From assembly GCF_001815905.1 (NCBI RefSeq), contig NZ_KV823266.1:1-33057 (forward strand): a stretch of DNA of 33,057 nucleotides, given 5' to 3'. Positions 7,456 through 14,708 of the stretch are shown in pieces (the first letter of the stretch is position 1; the number at the start of each line of letters is the position of its first letter). Under the pieces are notes generated by a model. The model saw only the letters and a list, made by a program, of their open reading frames with translations. It had not been told where the DNA came from and did no database searches. This DNA comes from Brevibacterium sp. HMSC07C04 (GTDB lineage Bacteria > Actinomycetota > Actinomycetes > Actinomycetales > Brevibacteriaceae). Both the position numbers and the translations under genes were made by a program.

Positions 7456-9057
7456 TTACCAGCCGTAGATCTCGGTGATCTTGATGGAGTCACCGTCGAT
7501 TTCGAATTCGCCGCTGGCGATCACGGGTGCAGGGGTCGCCAGCTTCCACGCATTCTTGCCGCGGCTCTTCGAGTCGGCCGAGAACTGCGCCTTGCCGTTG
7601 TCGGTGGTGCGGAACGTGCCCTTGCCGCTTCCGCTGTCAAGCTTCGCGGACACCTTCGGGTTGGTCACCTTCCACGAAACAGTGTTGAGCTTGACGTCCT
7701 TTTCAGGCTTGATGCTGGTGTTCTGTGCCTTCTTCGGCAGCGAGATGGGACCGCAGCCCTTCTTTTCGAACTCTTTGGCCTTCTTGCAGTCGTCGATGCG
7801 CTTGTCGACCTGCTTCTGCACTTCCTTGCCCAGTTCGCCTGTGGGCTTCGGGTCGACCTTGAGCTCTGCGCCGCCGTCGTCGCCGCCGAAACCGACCGTG
7901 GTCTTTGCCGAAGCCGATTCAATGAACTTCGAACCCTCAGTGGAGATTTCGTAGGTGCCGGGCAGGACCGCGTACTCGGTGTCGGGGTTGGAGGTTGTGA
8001 AGTCCTCCCCGTTGATCTTGACCTTCGCGCCGGCCGGGGCGTTGATCTTCACGGTGCCGAGGTCAGGGGCATTGAGCTTCCACTTGTCGAAGAAGAGTCC
8101 TTGCTTGCCGTCCTTGCTGCCGGTCAGATCGATGCTCTTGTCTTCTTCGCCCTGTTTGTATCCGACGGTGATCTTGACATCATCGCCATTGCGCTCCGAA
8201 GCGGTCACCTGGGCATTGGACAGAGTATCGGCAGCTGCCTTTGCATACTTCGGGTCGTCGATGAGGTCAGTGTAGGCGTTTTCGGGTGTATCAAACGATG
8301 CGTATGAGCGCGCCTTTTCGAAGTCCCCTTCGTTGAGAGCCTCGACGAATTTTTCAGCCGTGGCGTCTGGGCCATACACGGTGCGGTTGATGATGAAGTG
8401 CGCAATAGCGCCGACAATCACCAGGATCACCACGACGGAAGCGGCGATCACAGGGATCAGCCACGCCGCCGTGTTGGACTTTTTTCTGGGGCGTTCGCGG
8501 ACCGGGGCGGCGGCAATCGCAGTGCCGCCGCCACCTGCTGGGGTGCCCATGCCGGGACCCGGCGGAGGTGTCATCCGACCTGCACCCGCAGCACCGGCCC
8601 CTGCCGCAGCGCCTGCGCCGAAAGCACCGGCGCTGCCTGCGCTTGGGCTCACAGGGGGTATGACCGCGGTGTTGCCGTCTGCAGGGCCACGAGGTGCCGA
8701 GGCGGGGCGAGCACTGTGCTGCCCGGCCTGCGGTGGGCCCTGCGGACTAGTCTGCGGCTGCTGTGGGCTTTCCTGCCTGGGAGCCTGTGCTGGGTCCTGC
8801 GCACCGGCGGGAGGAAGCACCGTGGTTTTGGCGTCCTCGCCTCCGGGCGGGTTGCCCATCGGAGGTTTCTGCGGAGGTTCGGCTGCGGGCTTCGGCGCGG
8901 GCGTGCCGCTTTGGGGTGCTCGTTGAGGCGCCTGCGGTCCATAGCCGTTTGCAGGGCTGCTCGGGGGAGTCGGCTGTTCAGGGGGACGTCCGGTGCCGTA
9001 GTTCGGCTGTGGAGACGACGAGCTGTTGCTGCCTTCTTCGGGCGTTGGCTTGCTCAT
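7456..9057 (-). CDS. Proline-rich, single-pass membrane protein of unknown function
   Basis: A 533-residue protein. The first 190 residues are low-complexity and rich in Pro, Gly, Ala and Gln. A basic stretch (RERPRKKS) leads into one membrane helix at about 198-222, giving a cytoplasmic N-terminus and an extracellular C-terminus. The outside part begins with a segment like those of NTF2-like/TcaA-type regions (FVEALNEGDFEKARSYA), followed by PEGA-like beta segments (VKINAPAGAKVKINGEDF, GTYEIS) and a cysteine pair (C424, C435) that may form a disulfide. The cytoplasmic tail holds KTTVLPP (77-83) and NTAVIPP (129-135), resembling phosphothreonine sites. The start at 9057 is preferred over a longer frame because GAAGGA lies just upstream. 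Function unknown. Confidence 0.8.
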   Translation of the reverse strand: MSKPTPEEGSNSSSSPQPNYGTGRPPEQPTPPSSPANGYGPQAPQRAPQSGTPAPKPAAEPPQKPPMGNPPGGEDAKTTVLPPAGAQDPAQAPRQESPQQPQTSPQGPPQAGQHSARPASAPRGPADGNTAVIPPVSPSAGSAGAFGAGAAAGAGAAGAGRMTPPPGPGMGTPAGGGGTAIAAAPVRERPRKKSNTAAWLIPVIAASVVVILVIVGAIAHFIINRTVYGPDATAEKFVEALNEGDFEKARSYASFDTPENAYTDLIDDPKYAKAAADTLSNAQVTASERNGDDVKITVGYKQGEEDKSIDLTGSKDGKQGLFFDKWKLNAPDLGTVKINAPAGAKVKINGEDFTTSNPDTEYAVLPGTYEISTEGSKFIESASAKTTVGFGGDDGGAELKVDPKPTGELGKEVQKQVDKRIDDCKKAKEFEKKGCGPISLPKKAQNTSIKPEKDVKLNTVSWKVTNPKVSAKLDSGSGKGTFRTTDNGKAQFSADSKSRGKNAWKLATPAPVIASGEFEIDGDSIKITEIYGW

Positions 9058-9097
9058 TGCTTCCTTCTTCGCGTTGATTGTCTGAGACCTGCGCCTC

Positions 9098-9106
9098 AAT
9101 CTATCA
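9098..9106 (-). promoter_or_regulatory. Extended -10 promoter of the proline-rich membrane protein gene
   Basis: On the minus strand, TG-A-TAGATT forms an extended -10. It predicts a 5' leader of roughly 34 bases that includes the GAAGGA ribosome binding site before ATG 9057. Unlike most first genes here, this one would not be leaderless. Confidence 0.4.
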
Positions 9107-9179
9107 GTTGGGCCCAGTCTGCACCTTCTTTCCGCGTGGAAGCTGGGAACCGAGCCGAAGCTCGTGCACCATAGGGACA

Positions 9180-10343
9180 ATGGACCCCTCGGCACAAAGA
9201 CTTCGCATCCCCTTCTTCGCAGTCCGCTCGGCGTTTCCGGCTGTCATCGTGGTGGGTGCTGTTGCGTTCCTCTCAGGTGCTGCGGTGTGGACGATAGCCG
9301 CTGCACACCTCATGCCCACCTCGGTCATCCTCGTGTGGGCGACGCGCGGAATCGCCGCCGCCGCTGGTCTTGCCGTGCCGTTGGGATCAGCCGTGCTGTC
9401 TCTGCCGCCGACCCTCGCCAACCTCGCGCTGTTCTTTGCCGTCTACTGGAGTGGGGTGCGGCTGCGCCGGATGCTCGACGACAGTGACCCAGAAGGTGAG
9501 GACCGCCTGGTGTCTCGGATCATCGGGGCCGCTTCGCTCTTCGGGATCTTTGCGCTGTTGGTGCTCATCGCCGCGAGCATCGGCGGAGCCGCCTTTGACC
9601 TGCGCGGTGTCATCCGTGTCTGCGTGCTTTTGAGCGGTCCCGTACTCGTGTCCCTGCGGCCGGCCGGTGAGCTCATCAACCGGGCCGTGCGCGACTACAT
9701 GGGCTCAGCCGCGCTTGAAGCTCTGCGCATGTCTCGTGCCCAGACCCTGCGTGTCTTCGCGGCGCTGATCATCAGCTCGAACGTCGTTCTCGCCGTTTTG
9801 ATAGCCGTGCGCTTCGGTGAGGTGACAGCCGTGCTGCAGGCGTACTCATCGCCGAGTGCTGCAGCGGTGGGACTGGGTGTGATCCAGCTTGCCTACGCGC
9901 CGACCGTGTGGGCGGCGGGCATTGCCTGGGTTTCCGGTGCGGGAGTCACTCTCGCCAGAGGTGTCGAACTGTCAGCCTACCGAGGTGCCGAGGGCATCGT
10001 TCCGCCGCTTCCCATCGCCTACGCTTTCCCGCCCGAGCCCAGTCCGTGGGCCGGCCTGCTCGCGCTCATTCCGGTTGTCGCCGTCGCTGCGGCGGTGACC
10101 GGGCGGGCCGAGTGGCAGTCGGCTGCCCAGCTGTGGCCGGCGGTGTTCTCTTCGGTTCAGATTCTCCTGGGCTTTTCCGTGCTGTGCCTGTTCTTCTCCG
10201 GCGGCATCGGCGGGGGAGGCCTCAGCGAAATCGGCGTGGACGTTGTGCCCACGATGCTCCTGGCGGGTCTGGGCACGTGTGCCGTCGTCTTCGCGGGCAT
10301 TGGAATGGTGCGGCTGCGCGACCACTTCGCCGCACGAGATTGA
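9180..10343 (+). CDS. DUF6350/PerM-like polytopic membrane protein
   Basis: A 387-residue protein with many hydrophobic helices (about nine) and almost no soluble domain. Length, composition and place before purN-purH fit the DUF6350 family, which includes M. tuberculosis PerM (Rv0955). PerM is reported to support cell division by acting with FtsB; an ftsB gene is also in this window, 19 kb away. Motif-level evidence is thin, because the family is recognised mostly by topology and context. The frame opens at 9078; ATG 9180 is chosen because the protein then begins just before the first membrane segment. The ribosome binding site is poor (AGGGA only two bases away). A minus-strand accessory patch separates it from purN. 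Confidence 0.7.
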   Translation: MDPSAQRLRIPFFAVRSAFPAVIVVGAVAFLSGAAVWTIAAAHLMPTSVILVWATRGIAAAAGLAVPLGSAVLSLPPTLANLALFFAVYWSGVRLRRMLDDSDPEGEDRLVSRIIGAASLFGIFALLVLIAASIGGAAFDLRGVIRVCVLLSGPVLVSLRPAGELINRAVRDYMGSAALEALRMSRAQTLRVFAALIISSNVVLAVLIAVRFGEVTAVLQAYSSPSAAAVGLGVIQLAYAPTVWAAGIAWVSGAGVTLARGVELSAYRGAEGIVPPLPIAYAFPPEPSPWAGLLALIPVVAVAAAVTGRAEWQSAAQLWPAVFSSVQILLGFSVLCLFFSGGIGGGGLSEIGVDVVPTMLLAGLGTCAVVFAGIGMVRLRDHFAARD

Positions 10344-10359
10344 ACCGTGCCTGAGGAAA

Positions 10360-10821
10360 TCAGCTTTCCGGGGCAAGTCCGGGCATGTCGATGCCCGTGA
10401 GGTTCTTGAACTTGCTGTTGAGGGCTGTGTTGTATTCCGAAGTGCACGACACTGAAGCCTGTTCGGTCAGGGCTGAGCTGACACACTCCTGGTAGTCCGC
10501 CTGCTCCTGGTAGGTGAGCATCGTGCCGATTGTGCCCAGCCCCACGTAGCCGGACACGATGATGCTGATGACGCCCATGATGAACCACGAAGCTGGGCGG
10601 TTCTCCCGGCTCGATGCAGCAAAGAAGCGAATGGCCACAACGACGGCGGCAACAGCGAGAACGCCGGCCGCCACCTTGATGGGAACACCGAGCATGGACA
10701 CCAGGAGACCGCCGATGACGAGCATGCTCAGTGTCGTTCCGAGCTGGGCGGCTCGGCTTGGCTGCTCGGAATCCTTCTTCGGCTTCTGGGTATTTGCTTC
10801 GGGTTGAGTCACGCTGTCCAT
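10360..10821 (-). CDS. Small membrane protein of unknown function
   Basis: A 153-residue protein with a polar, charged N-terminus (about 25 residues) and two hydrophobic blocks (about 27-69, long enough for two helices, and about 79-102, one helix). The C-terminal tail contains two cysteines in YQECVSSALTEQASVSC, a spacing seen in several actinobacterial small membrane proteins. I do not recognise a named family. ATG 10821 has GAGG upstream at a loose distance. It is convergent with the perM-like gene (16 bases between stops) and lies downstream of cadD on the same strand, with a 132-base gap that has no clear promoter or terminator. Confidence 0.7.
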   Translation of the reverse strand: MDSVTQPEANTQKPKKDSEQPSRAAQLGTTLSMLVIGGLLVSMLGVPIKVAAGVLAVAAVVVAIRFFAASSRENRPASWFIMGVISIIVSGYVGLGTIGTMLTYQEQADYQECVSSALTEQASVSCTSEYNTALNSKFKNLTGIDMPGLAPES

Positions 10822-10953
10822 CTTGGCATACCTCGTGACAGATGTGGCTGCTGGCCGCTTGGCGGTCCGCCCCGCTCAGATTTGCTCTACCTGGTGGACA
10901 GTGTCTTGCGCGGGTCTGTCACTCATGGGCGATTCAACTGTGGTGTGGGTTGC

Positions 10954-11553
10954 TTATAGTCCGAAGGCTCCACCGCTGACGAGGATGACGATGCCCAGCC
11001 CGATGAGCACTGCTGGGAAGAGAATGTCTTCCCACCGTTCCAGGGCTTCGGCAATAGGTTTTCTTGAGCTGATCCATTTGGCTAGGAACACCAGGACGGC
11101 CACCAGTACTAAGAAGACGATGCAGCAGGCCAGCACTGCACCCCAGCTGACGCTGACGAACACTGGCACATAGACGCCGAGATTGTCGCCGCCGTTGGCG
11201 AAGGTCACGGCCGCCACGGCCCAGATCGAGACGCGTTTGCCTTCCAGCTGTGCTTCGTCATCATCGTCTTCGCCGCGATTTCGCCAGGCCTGCCATGCCG
11301 CCCAGAGACCCAACCCCAGGGGAATCAGGCCAAAGTACGGCAGGATGGCTTCCGGCAGCAGTATTTGGGCGCCAAAGGCTGCTGCTGCCGCAGCGCCTAA
11401 AATACCCAGGAATCCTAGATATTGTCCCACCAGGATGCGGCGGGTGGTTCCTGGTTGTCCCTGGCCTCGGGCAAAAAACAGAGACAGGATGACGACGTCA
11501 TCAATGTTGGTGGCGATAAACAGGCCAATCGCCTGCACGAGGGAAGAAATCAC
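10954..11553 (-). CDS. cadD: CadD-family cadmium resistance transporter
   Basis: A 199-residue membrane protein of the CadD family, small transporters that give resistance to cadmium and related metals. Family marks are NIDDVVILSLFFARG near the N-terminus (acidic pair inside the first helix) and NGGDNLGVYVPVF in the middle, with about five to six hydrophobic segments and a charged DDDDE loop. Its ATG at 11553 overlaps the stop of the upstream cmtR gene (ATGA on the minus strand), so sensor and exporter form one coupled operon. In M. tuberculosis CmtR controls a P-type ATPase; pairing with CadD is a different output. Metal specificity is inferred from the family and the sensor. Confidence 0.88.
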   Translation of the reverse strand: MISSLVQAIGLFIATNIDDVVILSLFFARGQGQPGTTRRILVGQYLGFLGILGAAAAAAFGAQILLPEAILPYFGLIPLGLGLWAAWQAWRNRGEDDDDEAQLEGKRVSIWAVAAVTFANGGDNLGVYVPVFVSVSWGAVLACCIVFLVLVAVLVFLAKWISSRKPIAEALERWEDILFPAVLIGLGIVILVSGGAFGL

Positions 11554-11912
11554 GCGCTGAGCTCCTCATCATGAGCACAACCGGCAACAGTGCAGACCGG
11601 ATCAATGCAAGGGGCAGCTACGTCAACGGCCAGGGTCGTGTCCACCAAGGCAGTCAGTGCCTGCGCCAAGTGTGGGTCCGCGATCTCGTAGCGGGTTTGG
11701 CGTCCCTGATGCTTGCCGACCACAATGCCACAATCGCGCAGACAGGCCAGGTGGTTGGACACATTAGACCGTGTCAGGTCCAGAGCGTGGGCAAGGACCG
11801 CCGGATATTCAGGCCCCTCCAACAGCGTTAATAAAATTCGGGATCGCGTGGGATCGGCCATGGCTCGACCCAACCGGTTCATGACATCTAAACGAGCAGA
11901 ATTGGTCAGCAT
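11550..11912 (-). CDS. cmtR: CmtR-type ArsR-family Cd/Pb-sensing repressor
   Basis: A 120-residue winged-helix repressor. The recognition helix region reads LTRSNVSNHLACLRDCG and the wing GRQTRYEI. Cysteines fall at exactly 57, 61 and 102, the three ligands that bind Cd(II)/Pb(II) in M. tuberculosis CmtR, and the flanking sequence is close to that protein as I remember it. Extra C107, C112 and H113 follow in the C-terminal tail. Metal binding should release it from DNA and derepress this operon. ATG 11912 is seven bases from a TATAGT hexamer, so the mRNA is predicted leaderless. Its stop overlaps the cadD start by four bases. Confidence 0.93.
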   Translation of the reverse strand: MLTNSARLDVMNRLGRAMADPTRSRILLTLLEGPEYPAVLAHALDLTRSNVSNHLACLRDCGIVVGKHQGRQTRYEIADPHLAQALTALVDTTLAVDVAAPCIDPVCTVAGCAHDEELSA

Positions 11913-11913
11913 G

Positions 11914-11965
11914 TAGTGAACTATACAGCAAACACTGAATAGTGCGACTAGATTTTCTAGATTTT
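11914..11965 (-). promoter_or_regulatory. cmtR promoter and candidate operator region
   Basis: The -10 TATAGT (minus strand, 11925-11920) is followed by seven bases and ATG 11912. The region has two short palindromes: TAGTGAACTA (11914-11923) over the -10 and start, and CACTGAATAGTG (11933-11944) in the spacer. Upstream, CTAGATTTT is repeated in tandem (11948-11956 and 11957-11965). Any of these could be the CmtR operator; which one binds is not decided by the sequence. Confidence 0.5.
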
Positions 11966-11981
11966 ACGGGAGCGACAAGAG

Positions 11982-12078
11982 GTCTATGCGGTGTTGACTT
12001 TGCTCAGCGGTTTTTCGCAGCTTCATGTGGCGGCCTGCTTTCACCTCTTCTGTTGCTGCCCAAATGCACCACATAGAC
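11982..12078. other. Candidate structured element closed by a 12-bp inverted repeat
   Basis: GTCTATGCGGTG (11982-11993) and CACCACATAGAC (12067-12078) are complementary at 11 of 12 positions and bound a 97-base segment between cmtR and purN. A second pairing, AAGAGGT (11977-11983) with ACCTCTT (12043-12049), crosses the first, so the two would be alternatives or a pseudoknot. There is no open frame worth reporting inside it. Confidence 0.3.
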
Positions 12079-12124
12079 TGCCGGAGCTGACCAAGGCGTA
12101 TAGGGGTTGATGCAAAAGCTGGCA

Positions 12125-12130
12125 TACAAT
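12125..12130 (+). promoter_or_regulatory. -10 element of leaderless purN promoter
   Basis: TACAAT followed by seven bases and then GTG 12138. An ATG at 12136 is in another frame and leads to a spurious protein; the hexamer spacing supports GTG 12138. No clear -35 at normal distance. Confidence 0.55.
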
Positions 12131-12137
12131 TCCGCAT

Positions 12138-12746
12138 GTGCGTCTACTGCTCCTGGCCTCCGGCACCGGTTCCCTCGTCCAAGCCGTCATCGACGGGCTT
12201 GCAAACACGGGCGTCGAGATCGTCGCCGTCGGCTCTGATCTGGCAGACGCGCCGGTCCTTGACCGGGCTCGCGCGGCCGACATCGAGGTGTTCAGTGCGC
12301 ACCCGCGGGACTACGCCGACCGTGCGGCATGGGACCAGGCTTTTACTGAGACTGTTGCCGGCTACAGCCCCGATTGGATCGTCTCGGCAGGCTTCATGCG
12401 AATCCTGGGAGCCTCGTTCGTTTCGCGCTTCGGCGGACGGATCATCAACACTCACCCGGCTCTTCTGCCGGCTTTCCCCGGTGCTCACGGGGTGCGCGAC
12501 GCGCTTGACTACGGCGCCAAGGTCACAGGGACCACCATTCACCTGGTTGATGAGGGCGTGGACACCGGACCGATCATCGCGCAGTTTCCCGTTGTGATCG
12601 AACCGAATGAAACCGAAGCGGTCCTGCATGAAAGAATCAAAGCAATCGAGCGCCGCGAGCTTGTGCGCCTCCTGCGCTTTCTTGAGCACGGCACAATCGA
12701 GGTGAGCGGACGGCATGTGTCCGGGTACACGCCGTCAGCTTCCTGA
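12138..12746 (+). CDS. purN: Phosphoribosylglycinamide formyltransferase
   Basis: A 202-residue enzyme of purine synthesis that transfers a formyl group from 10-formyltetrahydrofolate to GAR. SGTGS (8-12) binds the substrate phosphate. The catalytic set is in place: N104 and H106 in INTHPALLPAF and D142 in DEGVDTGPI. Length is normal. The GTG start is supported by the -10 spacing and by the protein beginning directly with the first beta strand (RLLLLASGTGS). It is followed 22 bases later by purH, the usual actinobacterial pairing. The perM-like gene that normally sits directly upstream is separated here by about 1.8 kb of accessory genes. Confidence 0.96.
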   Translation: MRLLLLASGTGSLVQAVIDGLANTGVEIVAVGSDLADAPVLDRARAADIEVFSAHPRDYADRAAWDQAFTETVAGYSPDWIVSAGFMRILGASFVSRFGGRIINTHPALLPAFPGAHGVRDALDYGAKVTGTTIHLVDEGVDTGPIIAQFPVVIEPNETEAVLHERIKAIERRELVRLLRFLEHGTIEVSGRHVSGYTPSAS

Positions 12747-12768
12747 AGCAACCTGACCGAGGAGCAGA

Positions 12769-14319
12769 GTGAACGACCAGCGTCCCATCCGACGGGCACT
12801 TATCAGCGTCTATGACAAGACCGGACTCGAAGAGCTGGCCGCCGGACTGGCAGCCCAGGGCGTCGACATCGTGTCAACCGGTTCGACCGCGGCGCGCATT
12901 GAAGCCGCCGGAGTGCCCGTGACGCCAGTCGAACAGCTGACCGGTTTCCCCGAATGCCTCGAAGGGCGCGTCAAGACGCTGCACCCGAAAGTTCACGCCG
13001 GGATCCTCGCAGATTCCCGCAAAGCCGACCACATGGACCAGCTGGAGCAGCTGGGCGTTGAACAGTTCGATCTCGTTGTGGTCAACCTCTACCCGTTTGT
13101 TGAAACAGTCGCCTCTGGCGCCGGATATGACGACGTCGTCGAACAGATCGACATCGGCGGACCATCCATGGTGCGCGCAGCTGCAAAGAACCACCCCACG
13201 GTTGCCGTTGTGACCGACCCGGAACGGTACGCAGAAGTCATCGAGGCCGCCGGTTCCGGTGGGTTCGACCTTGCCGCCCGCCGCGAACTTGCCAAGGCCG
13301 CTTTCGAACACACCGCCGCATACGATGTCGCGGTTGCGGCGTGGTTCGGCCAGCAGCTGGGCGGGGAAGAAGCCAAACCGGACTTCTTCGGGATGACCGC
13401 AGAGAAGAAGAACGACCTGCGCTACGGCGAAAACCCGCACCAGAAAGCAGCCGTCTACGCGTCACCCGGCACCGGCGGCGTAGCCAACGCCGTCCAGCAC
13501 GGCGGCAAGGAGATGTCCTACAACAACTACGTGGACACCGACGCGGCTCTGCGCGCCGCCTACGACCACGAAGGCCCAGCCGTTGCGATCATCAAACACG
13601 CCAATCCGTGCGGCATCGCAACAGCGGATACGATTGCCGAAGCGCACCGGCTGGCCCACGCCACCGATTCGCTGTCAGCCTACGGCGGCGTCATTGCCTG
13701 CAACCGTCCGGTCGACCTGGCCACAGCTGAATCAATCAAGCCGATCTTCACCGAAGTGGTCATCGCACCCGGCTATGATGCCGACGCGCTGGAGCTGCTG
13801 CAGACCAAGAAGAACCTGCGGATCCTTGAGATCGACGGCTACTCGGTGCCACCCATGGAATACCGTCAGGTCAGCGGAGGACTCCTCGTGCAGGACCGCG
13901 ACGCGCTGCAGGCTGCCGGCGACCGTGCAGATCAGTGGACACTGGCAGCCGGTCAAGCCGTGGACGAAGAGACACTGGCCGACCTCGAATTCGCGTGGCG
14001 GGCCTGCCGCGCAGTGAAGTCCAACGCGATCCTGCTGGCATCCGGTGGCGCAGCCGTCGGTGTGGGCATGGGGCAGGTCAACCGCGTGGACTCTGCGAAG
14101 CTCGCCGTTGACCGAGCAGGCGCTGAACGCGCTCAGGGATCGGTTGCGGCCTCGGACGCGTTCTTCCCGTTTGCCGATGGCCTCCAGGTGCTCATCGACG
14201 GCGGTGTGAAAGCCGTCGTTCAACCCGGCGGTTCGATCCGTGACGAAGAGGTCATCGCCGCTGCCGAAGCCGCGGGCATTTCGATGTACTTCACCGGCAC
14301 GCGCCACTTCTTCCACTGA
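12769..14319 (+). CDS. purH: Bifunctional AICAR formyltransferase/IMP cyclohydrolase
   Basis: A 516-residue enzyme for the last two steps of IMP synthesis. The N-terminal cyclohydrolase domain opens with [15 protein letters not shown] and contains [15 protein letters not shown]. The C-terminal transformylase domain has [23 protein letters not shown], the catalytic [19 protein letters not shown], and a [10 protein letters not shown] to TGTRHFFH ending. Length is as expected. GTG 12769 has AGGAG (12760-12764) four bases upstream, within the GAGGAGCAG context also seen before rph and glmU. It is co-directional with purN and DUF3017. The frame is intact and shows nothing unusual. Confidence 0.97.
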   Translation: MNDQRPIRRALISVYDKTGLEELAAGLAAQGVDIVSTGSTAARIEAAGVPVTPVEQLTGFPECLEGRVKTLHPKVHAGILADSRKADHMDQLEQLGVEQFDLVVVNLYPFVETVASGAGYDDVVEQIDIGGPSMVRAAAKNHPTVAVVTDPERYAEVIEAAGSGGFDLAARRELAKAAFEHTAAYDVAVAAWFGQQLGGEEAKPDFFGMTAEKKNDLRYGENPHQKAAVYASPGTGGVANAVQHGGKEMSYNNYVDTDAALRAAYDHEGPAVAIIKHANPCGIATADTIAEAHRLAHATDSLSAYGGVIACNRPVDLATAESIKPIFTEVVIAPGYDADALELLQTKKNLRILEIDGYSVPPMEYRQVSGGLLVQDRDALQAAGDRADQWTLAAGQAVDEETLADLEFAWRACRAVKSNAILLASGGAAVGVGMGQVNRVDSAKLAVDRAGAERAQGSVAASDAFFPFADGLQVLIDGGVKAVVQPGGSIRDEEVIAAAEAAGISMYFTGTRHFFH

Positions 14320-14339
14320 TCGACCGTCGCCCACACGAT

Positions 14340-14699
14340 ATGGCACAAGCCGGAAAAACCCGCAGCCGCCGTGCGAGCCGTGCTCGCAAGGGCGGCCGCG
14401 GTCCCATTTCCAAACGGTGGATCTACTGGAAGCGCCGCTACTCCAACCCGGTGCGGCGCGACTGGGTTCTCCTGTACACGCTGATCGGCATCGCCTTGTC
14501 CTGCGCCGGTGCGCTGGTGAACGTTCGCGTGGGCGGCATTATGCTCGCCGCGACAATCGGCGCTGTTGGGCTGCTGCGGATCATTCCGAGCTCATGGCAG
14601 AAAACCTGGGTCAACCGAAGCGCAGTCACCGATGCTGCGACAACGCTGCTGGCCGCGGCCCTCTTGGTTTTTCTGGCCCTGACCCTGCCGTCAGCCTGA
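14340..14699 (+). CDS. DUF3017 family small membrane protein
   Basis: A 119-residue protein. The first 40 residues are strongly basic (many Arg and Lys), followed by three hydrophobic segments at about 43-62, 64-83 and 98-117. This shape and the position straight after purH fit the DUF3017 family of actinobacteria, whose role is unknown. The start at ATG 14340 lies 20 bases after the purH stop without a recognisable Shine-Dalgarno sequence, so translation may depend on purH. It converges with pcrA with nine bases between stops and no hairpin. The family call rests on context and topology more than on motifs. Confidence 0.65.
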   Translation: MAQAGKTRSRRASRARKGGRGPISKRWIYWKRRYSNPVRRDWVLLYTLIGIALSCAGALVNVRVGGIMLAATIGAVGLLRIIPSSWQKTWVNRSAVTDAATTLLAAALLVFLALTLPSA

Positions 14700-14708
14700 C
14701 CGCAGAGC

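Noticed and set aside
8398..9174. 258-codon plus-strand frame opposite the proline-rich tail
   Set aside because: It is the complement of low-complexity Pro/Gly/Ala codons, giving an Arg/Cys-rich nonsense protein, and it crosses the ribosome binding site of the real gene.
10835..10922. GTGACAGA/TCTGTCAC inverted repeat between cadD and the small membrane gene
   Set aside because: Eight bases at a 72-base distance, with no promoter or U-tract, is plausible by chance.
12136..12597. ATG frame two bases before the purN GTG
   Set aside because: Its product has no purN motifs; the GTG frame contains the full GAR transformylase signature.
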